NCBI RefSeq assembly: GCF_035514885.1
Contig: NZ_DATJCH010000024.1
Span: 248,001 to 312,000 of the forward strand
Source of the DNA: Albibacterium sp035514885
GTDB taxonomy: Bacteria; Bacteroidota; Bacteroidia; Sphingobacteriales; Sphingobacteriaceae
Length of the DNA stretch: 64,000 nucleotides
Direction: 5' to 3'
A program made the translations under genes and the position numbers. The notes under the pieces are model-generated. The model saw only the letters and a list, made by a program, of their open reading frames with translations, ran no database searches and was not told the DNA's origin. Shown in pieces: positions 17,393-23,922 of this stretch. How positions within the stretch are numbered: the first letter of the stretch is position 1; the number at the start of each line of letters is the position of its first letter.

Positions 17393-18319
17393 TTAGAATA
17401 AAATATCAATATATAATTCACTTTTAGCTCCTTCAACCCCTGGTGTAAAGTCTCCTGGCACCTTGGTTCCTTTTAGGGTTTGTCCGTTTTCGTTCAACAT
17501 GATGAGATTCAATGTCCAGTTTCCGGTCATGGTATAATTAACAACTCCATGATAAAGACCATCGCTTTGCTGAGTCAAATTTTTATTGTTGGGCGAAGAG
17601 TGATTTCCCATCGAAGGCTCCGGCATTCGTGGATCTAGCAATAGGGTATAACCACTAACTTCGGTATAAGAAAACTGTGAAGGATCGGGGAAGGCCCCAA
17701 CTGGCGGATTGGTTGGTTTATTAAATTTGTAAATACCGGCTATCAATTCATTTTCTGCAACATTTGGTTTTTGTGGTGATATTAAGGCAATAAAATACTG
17801 CTCGTTATCGTTTCCGGTAAATGTTGTTATATTCAGGTTTTTGTTGGATTGTTCCTGAACAGAAATAGTTTGCTTTACTGCAAAAGTCTGATCAGCAACG
17901 GTGTAGCTGATGTAGAGTTTCCAACTTTCATTTGTATTGCTTTCACTCGTAAATACTGAATATCCCAGGAAATAGTTATCATCAGATTTATAAGCCAGAT
18001 CGTAGCTGTGAGGACAGGAAGTATTATTTCCTCCGGCATTGGTCATAATCGGTAAAAAAGTTACTGTAGAAGCATTTACTTTTTCTTTGGTCTGGACATT
18101 AGTTATTTTCAGACGGATTTCATTATACCCCATATAGAAAGTTCCGTTCAAAGCTTCTATACTGATTTTATGTCCGTTACTATTAATAGCAAGGACTTCT
18201 TTAAATTCGGAATGTTCGGTGACTACCGTATCTATCTCCGCTTCGTAATTAGTTTTATCTTTTGTGCAGGACATCACGGCAAAGCATAGGACGGCAAGAA
18301 GAAATGTCGTTTTTTTCAT
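17393..18319 (-). CDS. Lipoprotein with YtkA-like C-terminal domain
   Basis: A 308-residue lipoprotein (AVMSC, Cys18). The C-terminal part, near residue 230, reads MPEPSMGNHSSPNN followed by LYHGVVNYTMTGNWTLNL. This is the Met/His-containing pattern of YtkA-like (FixH/CcoG-associated type) domains, which are suspected copper binders. A first half of similar beta-rich character (MGYNEIRLKI, LPIMTN, SCPHSYDL) may be a second copy of the fold. It is encoded four bases upstream of the TonB receptor, so the two are surely co-transcribed. A periplasmic metal-binding role is inferred from motif and context. Confidence 0.72.
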   Translation of the reverse strand: MKKTTFLLAVLCFAVMSCTKDKTNYEAEIDTVVTEHSEFKEVLAINSNGHKISIEALNGTFYMGYNEIRLKITNVQTKEKVNASTVTFLPIMTNAGGNNTSCPHSYDLAYKSDDNYFLGYSVFTSESNTNESWKLYISYTVADQTFAVKQTISVQEQSNKNLNITTFTGNDNEQYFIALISPQKPNVAENELIAGIYKFNKPTNPPVGAFPDPSQFSYTEVSGYTLLLDPRMPEPSMGNHSSPNNKNLTQQSDGLYHGVVNYTMTGNWTLNLIMLNENGQTLKGTKVPGDFTPGVEGAKSELYIDILF

Positions 18320-18518
18320 TAGTAATGAATGTTTGTGAAAAATAGTTGGAATCTAGTAACTTGTTATCAGATGAAATAGCTTCAATAAGGAGCGAAATTG
18401 CGAAATAAACTATCACAAATTCACATAGAGTTCCTTTCTAGTCTATTAAAAAAGAAGGAAATTCTATCCAATCAAAAGCAATGACATTTGACGTTAAGTT
18501 ATAATCTGCGGGTAAGGA

Positions 18519-18893
18519 TTAACTAACTCTACCTGGGGGACGAAATATCGAGTTATTATACTTAAAAGGATAATTGATCAAATAATGTAAAAAATGTTCT
18601 TCTTGAATTACTTCATTGGGCTTGTCCATTGTAAAAACAATGTACTCATTATGCAAATAAAGAGGACTATACTCATACGCCACAAGATTCTTTTTCGTTT
18701 CCTTTTGCTCTTTTTCCTTTATTTTTTGCATTAAAACACATTTGCCATTACATTGGAGCTGGGGTTTATCCTTGTTGATACATTGTGATAGGTAATTGGG
18801 TAAATGTATCTGATATTCCATAAACATAATACTGCGATTGAAGGATTGCAATGTCAGGGCGATTAATAGAATATATGTGCAAAAAAGTTTCAA
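18519..18893 (-). CDS. Small exported protein with C-x9-C-x3-C motif (copy B)
   Basis: A 124-residue relative of the protein at 15030-15395. Residues 17-25 (SFNRSIMFM against GFQRTIIVM) align without gaps, as does the core CINKDKPQLQCNGKCVL with Cys at 38, 48 and 52; both end in an IFxPP motif. The N-terminal segment is hydrophobic and probably a signal or anchor. It is the first gene of the minus-strand metal cluster, 199 bases before the lipoprotein gene, with a TATCTTTG box upstream. Function unknown; possible metal-binding or copper-chaperone role by context. Confidence 0.75.
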   Translation of the reverse strand: MKLFCTYILLIALTLQSFNRSIMFMEYQIHLPNYLSQCINKDKPQLQCNGKCVLMQKIKEKEQKETKKNLVAYEYSPLYLHNEYIVFTMDKPNEVIQEEHFLHYLINYPFKYNNSIFRPPGRVS

Positions 18894-18928
18894 ACCTATT
18901 TAGTTTCTTTTTATTGAATTGCTTATTC

Positions 18929-18936
18929 CAAAGATA
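18929..18936 (-). promoter_or_regulatory. Candidate -7 box for the metal cluster
   Basis: On the minus strand TATCTTTG, a full match to TAnnTTTG, 36 bases upstream of the first gene of the cluster. No -33 TTG at 19 bases. Confidence 0.5.
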
Positions 18937-19074
18937 CAGAGAGAATCTTTCATAAAAGTGACAGGTATCATTTTTAAAAAGATATTGTCCAGATTATCTT
19001 TTGAGAATTCAATTAAAACAAATATAGAGATTTATGATGTATAGAATTAAGATGGATCAAATTTCAAGAAATAC

Positions 19075-19104
19075 TTGGGCATCCCGAAAAAATCAGTAGA
19101 TTTG
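19075..19104 (+). promoter_or_regulatory. Bacteroidota-type promoter for the 149-residue membrane protein
   Basis: TTG (19075-19077), 19-base spacer, TAGATTTG (19097-19104): both boxes and the spacing match the Bacteroidota consensus. The ATG follows 20 bases later. Confidence 0.65.
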
Positions 19105-19124
19105 AATTTAAAGAAAAAAACAAT

Positions 19125-19574
19125 ATGGACCTATATTTAGCATTAAAGCACCTACATTCGGGATGGCGTTTTGTAGCTGTAGCGCTACTTATTCTTGCTA
19201 TAGTTGGCGCACTTTCGGGTTGGTTAAGCAGAAGTAACTACACTCCGCGCAGCAGAAAATTAAATCTGTTTACTTTGATTGCTTTTCATATACAAATTTT
19301 AGTGGGCCTGGCGCTTTATTTTATGAGCCCAAAGGTTCGTTTAGATGATATGGCCCTGGCAATGAAAGATAGCATTAGTCGCTATTGGACTGTTGAACAC
19401 ATCTTTATGATGATTATTGCTGCTGTATTGATTACAATAGGTCATTCAAAATCTAAAAAGATTTCTGAATCTTATCAAAAGCATAAAACAATTGCCATTT
19501 TTTATATCCTCGCAGCAGTTATTGTTATCGTTGCTATACAAATGAGTGGTATCCCGCTTTGGGCGATGTCTTAA
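19125..19574 (+). CDS. Four-helix membrane protein, cytochrome b-like
   Basis: A 149-residue integral membrane protein with four hydrophobic segments at about residues 15-33, 48-66, 91-107 and 122-142. His residues occur near helix ends (KHLHSGWR at the N-terminus, AFHIQ, VEHIF, IGHSK), an arrangement seen in small heme-b or quinol-linked membrane proteins. I recognise it as a protein found widely in Bacteroidota but know no proven function. It is a single gene with its own strong promoter between the metal cluster (divergent) and the trp operon. Confidence 0.65.
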   Translation: MDLYLALKHLHSGWRFVAVALLILAIVGALSGWLSRSNYTPRSRKLNLFTLIAFHIQILVGLALYFMSPKVRLDDMALAMKDSISRYWTVEHIFMMIIAAVLITIGHSKSKKISESYQKHKTIAIFYILAAVIVIVAIQMSGIPLWAMS

Positions 19575-19597
19575 AAATAAATTAAATAAAATTCTTC

Positions 19598-19622
19598 TTT
19601 GTGAGAAATCTTTATAAATTTG
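19598..19622 (+). promoter_or_regulatory. Candidate promoter of the trp operon
   Basis: TAAATTTG (19615-19622) matches TAnnTTTG; a TTTG (19598-19601) lies upstream with a short 13-base spacer. The box ends five bases before the leader-peptide ATG, so transcription would begin at or next to the AUG, giving a leaderless leader peptide. Confidence 0.5.
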
Positions 19623-19627
19623 CTTGC

Positions 19628-19696
19628 ATGACAAATATTAACTATATAAACAACTGGTGGTGGCAAGATAAAAATTGCGCCGGGAAACTTATATAG
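19628..19696 (+). CDS. trpL: trp operon leader peptide with three consecutive Trp codons
   Basis: A 22-codon frame that starts ATG ACA AAT, contains TGG TGG TGG at 19655-19663 and ends ATA TAG. Three adjacent Trp codons in so short a peptide, 80 bases upstream of trpE and followed by an intrinsic terminator, are the signature of ribosome-mediated attenuation. Ribosome stalling at the Trp codons when charged tRNA-Trp is scarce would free the downstream antiterminator segment. No Shine-Dalgarno sequence precedes the ATG, consistent with a leaderless transcript. The frame is too short for routine gene callers. Confidence 0.88.
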   Translation: MTNINYINNWWWQDKNCAGKLI

Positions 19697-19756
19697 TAAA
19701 CATAAAGATATTATATATTAATAATGAACCCGACGTGTAATATGTCGGGTTTTTTT
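19659..19756 (+). promoter_or_regulatory. trp attenuator: antiterminator and terminator
   Basis: The terminator stem is AACCCGAC (19727-19734) / GTCGGGTT (19744-19751) followed by Ts to 19756. The left arm can instead pair upstream: CGCCGGG (19678-19684) pairs with CCCGACG (19729-19735) in six of seven positions, which excludes the terminator. A weaker early stem, GGCAA (19662-19666) with TTGC (19675-19678), can occupy segment 2 when the leader is translated through. This is the classic segment layout of trp attenuation. Confidence 0.85.
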
Positions 19757-19775
19757 ATGCAATAAAATTAGTGAA

Positions 19776-21203
19776 ATGAAACAAATAAAAATTAAAACAT
19801 CCTTTAAAAAGATGCTTGCAGATACCACCACTCCGGTTAGTATCTATCTGCGACTGCGGGATATTTTTCCAAATAGCCTGTTATTGGAAAGTTCCGATTA
19901 TCATAGTCGGGAGAATAATATGAGCTATGTATGCTGCATTCCTATTGCTGGAATAAAGTTGGATAAAGATGAATTAGAACTTAGCTATCCGGATGGAGAG
20001 GTGCTTAGTAAACCTGCTAATTCTATTGATCTTCGTCAGGAGGTTTCTGATTTCTGCTCTTCTTTTACAAGTGATAAGGATGCGGAATTCAAATTTATAT
20101 CGAACGGACTTTTTGGGTATTTCACCTTTGATACCATCAGTCATTTTGAAGATATTACCTTAACAACTGAGGCAGATCCGGGAAGGGATATTCCTTTCAT
20201 GCAATACAATATTTATCAATATGTGATTGCGATTGATCATTTTAAAAACGAGCTCTATCTTTTCGAGCATCGTGCTACGGATGATGAACCGTATGGTTTA
20301 GAGCGTATTGAATATCTGATACAAAACAAGGATTTTCCAGATTATCATTTTTCTTTAAATGGAGAGGAGCGTTCAAATCTGACCGATCAGGAGTTTAAAG
20401 ATACGGTTGAAGTGATGAAGGAGCATATTTACAGAGGCGATGTTTTTCAGATCGTGCCTTCAAGAGCTTTTTCACGTGCTTTTCTGGGTGATGAATTTAA
20501 TGTGTACCGCGCGCTTCGTTCGATTAATCCTTCGCCTTATCTTTTCTATTTTGATTATGGAGATTTTAAGTTATTTGGATCTTCTCCAGAGTCTCAGCTT
20601 ACGATTAAGAATAATGAGGCTGCAATTTATCCAATTGCAGGTACGTTCAAACGAAGTGGAAATGATCTGGAAGATGAGAAAATTGCAGAGGCATTAAAAA
20701 GTGACCCAAAAGAGAGTGCTGAGCATGTTATGCTGGTTGATTTGGCGAGAAATGATTTGAGCAAGCATTGTGAGAGTGTAAAAGTGCAGTCTTTTAAGGA
20801 GTCTCAGAATTTTTCTCATGTTATACACTTGGTGTCAAAAGTTACCGGGCAAGTTTTGCCGGACGTAAATCCTTTTGATATTGTGGGTGATACTTTCCCG
20901 GCAGGAACTTTAAGCGGCTCACCAAAACACAAGGCACTTACATTGATTGATAGGTACGAAAATCTTCAACGAAGTTTTTATAGCGGGGCTATTGGTTATA
21001 TGGGTTTTAATGGCGATTTTAACCATGCTATTGTTATACGATCTTTCTTGAGTAAGCAGAATACGTTGCACTATCAGGCGGGGGCAGGAATTGTAGCTGA
21101 TTCCGTTGCAGAAAGTGAGCTTAAAGAAGTTGATAATAAAATTGCCGCTCTGCGTAAGGCATTAGAATTTGCCGAAACTATTAATAAAAGATCCAACAAA
21201 TAG
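19776..21203 (+). CDS. trpE: Anthranilate synthase component I
   Basis: TrpE makes anthranilate from chorismate using ammonia supplied by TrpG. The 475-residue protein has the feedback-site motif LLESSDYH near residue 37, FQIVPSRAFSR near residue 226, the chorismate-binding core SPESQLTI and YPIAGTFKRSG near residue 285, and the C-terminal GDTFPAGTLSGSPK. The LLES motif and attenuator favour TrpE over PabB. It begins 20 bases after the terminator T run, and trpG follows one base after its stop. Confidence 0.95.
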   Translation: MKQIKIKTSFKKMLADTTTPVSIYLRLRDIFPNSLLLESSDYHSRENNMSYVCCIPIAGIKLDKDELELSYPDGEVLSKPANSIDLRQEVSDFCSSFTSDKDAEFKFISNGLFGYFTFDTISHFEDITLTTEADPGRDIPFMQYNIYQYVIAIDHFKNELYLFEHRATDDEPYGLERIEYLIQNKDFPDYHFSLNGEERSNLTDQEFKDTVEVMKEHIYRGDVFQIVPSRAFSRAFLGDEFNVYRALRSINPSPYLFYFDYGDFKLFGSSPESQLTIKNNEAAIYPIAGTFKRSGNDLEDEKIAEALKSDPKESAEHVMLVDLARNDLSKHCESVKVQSFKESQNFSHVIHLVSKVTGQVLPDVNPFDIVGDTFPAGTLSGSPKHKALTLIDRYENLQRSFYSGAIGYMGFNGDFNHAIVIRSFLSKQNTLHYQAGAGIVADSVAESELKEVDNKIAALRKALEFAETINKRSNK

Positions 21204-21204
21204 T

Positions 21205-21789
21205 ATGAAAACGCTTATTAAGAATAAAGTCGTTGTAGTTGATAATTACGACTCTTTTACATACAACTTAGTGCATCTGTTGAACGAATGCGGTTACGAT
21301 GCGACAGTATGGAGAAATGATAAATTTGAGCTGGGAGACCTGGCTACGTTTGATAAGATTTTGTTATCGCCCGGACCGGGTTTGCCATCAGAATCAGGAC
21401 TCTTGCTGGATGTTATAAAAGAATATGGCAGCACGAAAAGTATTTTGGGTGTTTGCCTTGGTTTACAAGCAATAACTGAAGTTTATGGGGGAGCTTTGTA
21501 CAATTTAAAAAGACCGGTTCATGGAACTGCAACACCGTTGGATATTTTAAAACGAGATGAAGTTCTTTTTAAAGGTCTTCCGGATAATTTTAGGGTAGGA
21601 AGATATCATTCCTGGGCAGCTGATAAAGCTAACTTCCCGGATGATTTAGAGATTACAGCGGTAGATAGTGAAGGTGTGATTATGGCAATCGCTCATAAAA
21701 CGTTGGACGTAAAAGGTGTGCAGTTTCATCCTGAATCGATATTAAGTGAGTACGGAAAGGAAATTGTAAGTAATTGGTTAGAGAATTGA
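21205..21789 (+). CDS. trpG: Anthranilate synthase component II (glutamine amidotransferase)
   Basis: A class I glutamine amidotransferase that passes ammonia from glutamine to TrpE; family members can also serve PabB. I start at the ATG at 21205, one base after the trpE stop; a longer frame from 21169 would overlap trpE by 35 bases. The 194 residues include VDNYDSFTYNLVH near residue 11, the oxyanion loop SPGPGLPSESG, the nucleophile motif LGVCLGLQAI and the His/Glu pair in QFHPESIL. The single base between stop and start suggests translational coupling with trpE. Confidence 0.94.
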   Translation: MKTLIKNKVVVVDNYDSFTYNLVHLLNECGYDATVWRNDKFELGDLATFDKILLSPGPGLPSESGLLLDVIKEYGSTKSILGVCLGLQAITEVYGGALYNLKRPVHGTATPLDILKRDEVLFKGLPDNFRVGRYHSWAADKANFPDDLEITAVDSEGVIMAIAHKTLDVKGVQFHPESILSEYGKEIVSNWLEN

Positions 21790-21790
21790 T

Positions 21791-22573
21791 ATGAATATTT
21801 TAGAAAGAATAATTCAACACAAAAGAATCGAAGTAGCTGAAGCGAAAAGAAATATATCGATTGATGAATTAAAGGATAAATCTCTTTTTGACAGGACTTG
21901 CTATAGTCTCAGAGAATCGGTTTTAGATCTGGATAGAAATGGCATTATTGCAGAATATAAACGTGCGTCTCCTTCTAAGGGAAGTATTAATGCCCATTCT
22001 GATGTAAGTGAAATTGCAAAAGCTTATGAGGAGAGCGGAGTGTCGGCTATTTCTGTTTTAACGGATTCTGAGTTCTTTAAAGGTAGTCTGGATGATCTGA
22101 TTGCTGTTAGAGAGGCGGTGCAGATTCCCGTTTTACGAAAAGAGTTTATTGTTGATCCTTTTCAAATTACGGAGGCTAAAGCTTATGGAGCCGATGTCAT
22201 CCTTTTAATTGCGGCTTGCCTTTCTTCAAAGGAAATTGAAGAATTCTCTACCTATGCCAAGAATATCGGGCTAAATGTTTTATTGGAAATCCATAATGAA
22301 GAAGAATTAAAAGATAATAAGTTCGATACGATTGATGCTATTGGAGTGAATAACAGAAACTTGACAGATTTTTCTGTGTCTCTACAGCATTCTCTTGATC
22401 TTGTTAGTTTAATCCCGGTTCAATATATTAAAGTTTCAGAAAGCGGTATCAGCAATCCTGATACTATCAAGCTATTGAAGAATGAAGGTTTTCAGGCTTT
22501 CTTAATTGGTGAGAACTTTATGAAAATGGATGATCCTGCTAAAGCAATTCAGGATTTCGTTAAACAGATCTGA
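21791..22573 (+). CDS. trpC: Indole-3-glycerol phosphate synthase
   Basis: TrpC closes the indole ring from CdRP in tryptophan synthesis. The 260-residue TIM barrel has IIAEYKRASPSKGSI near residue 53, SVLTDSEFFKGS near residue 89, LRKEFIVDPFQI near residue 115, GVNNRNL near residue 185 and VSESGI near residue 215, so the catalytic Lys and Glu residues are in place. It starts one base after trpG. In many Bacteroidota trpD lies between trpG and trpC, but it is absent here, and no trpF, trpB or trpA follows; the next gene is anmK on the other strand. Confidence 0.95.
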   Translation: MNILERIIQHKRIEVAEAKRNISIDELKDKSLFDRTCYSLRESVLDLDRNGIIAEYKRASPSKGSINAHSDVSEIAKAYEESGVSAISVLTDSEFFKGSLDDLIAVREAVQIPVLRKEFIVDPFQITEAKAYGADVILLIAACLSSKEIEEFSTYAKNIGLNVLLEIHNEEELKDNKFDTIDAIGVNNRNLTDFSVSLQHSLDLVSLIPVQYIKVSESGISNPDTIKLLKNEGFQAFLIGENFMKMDDPAKAIQDFVKQI

Positions 22574-22603
22574 TTGAATTTTTAGAAGCTATGGGATAAC
22601 GTT

Positions 22604-23800
22604 TTATTCGGGAAGACTTATTTTCCCGAAGCAAACTGCTGGTGCACCTGCCATTTTAGGAAATGTGCTTGCAGCACCAGCAAGCGTTTCATTTGCTAAT
22701 AGTGAAAAAAGGAGGGCTTCTTTGGCATCCGGGTCTATTCCTAGAGAAGAAGTGCTTTCAATAGGAATATGGGGCAAATATCCTGAAAGCATTTTTAATA
22801 AGGTCGGATTTTTATAACCTCCCCCGCTTATATATATCTTTAGATTGGTGCCTTGATCTGTAAGGACTGTGATTGCTTCGACAATGGATTTTGCAGTGAA
22901 CGCGCATAAAGTTGCCATCACATCAGAGGGTTCGATTTTGGTGGTATTGCTTTTTATTTGGGCATTGGATAGAAAGAGCAGGTTAAAATCCTCAGGACCT
23001 GTAGTTTTAGGAAAGCTGTAGGAGAAAAACGGATGATCTGTTAGGGCTGTTAGCAAGTCATTATTTATTTTGCCGGAGGCTGCGATTGCACCATCCCGAT
23101 CGTAAGGCATTGAATAATATTGCTGGGTGTATTGATTCATTAAAGTATTTCCCGGTCCAACATCTGTCGAGATCAGATTATCGAACTTCCCTTTTGCAGG
23201 AAGATATGTGAAATTAGAAATTCCCCCGATATTAAGTAAAATCCTGCTTTCATTCGCATTAGTAAATAGCAGGTAGTCGCCATAAATTACTAATGGAGCT
23301 CCCTCACCACCAGCCGCTACATGTTTTTGGCGAAAATCAGATATTGTAATAATTCCTGTATTTACTGCAATATGGTCACCATCACCTATTTGCAAAGTGC
23401 TATTTGGATAGTCGTTTGTTGAGTGATGTGTTTTTGGCGCATGGAAGACGGTTTGCCCATGGCTGGCTATCAGATCTACGTCTTCAGCCTTGGTTCCCCA
23501 TTTAGCTAATGCGGTATTTACTAACTCTGCATGCTTTATTCCAATACGTGCATTCATGGCACATAGAAGTTTCATATCTACTTTATCCTTTGAGAAAACA
23601 GCTTTAATATCTTCCCGAAAGGAAACTGTATATTCAAAGGTTTCAAAAGCGAGCATTTCGATATGTGTCTGGATACCACTACCTTTTACTTTGCATAAAA
23701 CAATATCAAGCCCGTCTAAGGAAGTGCCAGACATAAGTCCGACTATTAGTCTGCTGTCTTTCTTGGCTATATTATAGAGTTTTAGGATGTTACTATTCAT
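22604..23800 (-). CDS. anmK: Anhydro-N-acetylmuramic acid kinase
   Basis: AnmK opens the 1,6-anhydro ring of anhMurNAc and phosphorylates it in peptidoglycan recycling. The 398-residue protein has the signature GLMSGTSLDGLDIV near residue 21, SHGQTVFHAP near residue 113, LNIGGISNFTYLP near residue 190 and GPGNTLMNQY near residue 215. The neighbouring divergent gene is a glucosamine-6-phosphate deaminase, so both handle amino sugars from cell-wall turnover. A longer N-terminus (about 18 residues before the motif) is present, and the start could be a few codons in. Confidence 0.93.
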   Translation of the reverse strand: MNSNILKLYNIAKKDSRLIVGLMSGTSLDGLDIVLCKVKGSGIQTHIEMLAFETFEYTVSFREDIKAVFSKDKVDMKLLCAMNARIGIKHAELVNTALAKWGTKAEDVDLIASHGQTVFHAPKTHHSTNDYPNSTLQIGDGDHIAVNTGIITISDFRQKHVAAGGEGAPLVIYGDYLLFTNANESRILLNIGGISNFTYLPAKGKFDNLISTDVGPGNTLMNQYTQQYYSMPYDRDGAIAASGKINNDLLTALTDHPFFSYSFPKTTGPEDFNLLFLSNAQIKSNTTKIEPSDVMATLCAFTAKSIVEAITVLTDQGTNLKIYISGGGYKNPTLLKMLSGYLPHIPIESTSSLGIDPDAKEALLFSLLANETLAGAASTFPKMAGAPAVCFGKISLPE

Positions 23801-23886
23801 TTTCGTCTTGTCCGACCTGATTGTATAATTTTACTTTTAAAGTAATACAATTTACTGAAAAGGTGTGACTTGTATAATATATTAAT

Positions 23887-23894
23887 TAGATTTG
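23887..23894 (+). promoter_or_regulatory. Candidate -7 box of the nagB fusion gene
   Basis: TAGATTTG matches TAnnTTTG, 28 bases before the ATG; an upstream TTG (23870-23872) is only 14 bases away, shorter than usual. Confidence 0.4.
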
Positions 23895-23922
23895 TTACTT
23901 ACCCTAAACGTATTTAAGCACA

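Noticed and set aside
15400..18319. Polysaccharide utilisation locus
   Set aside because: The TonB receptor has no SusD partner and no glycoside hydrolase nearby; the neighbours point to metals.
22607..22630. Inverted repeat TTCGGGAA / TTCCCGAA at the end of anmK
   Set aside because: No T run on either strand and it lies within the coding end of anmK, so I do not call it a terminator.
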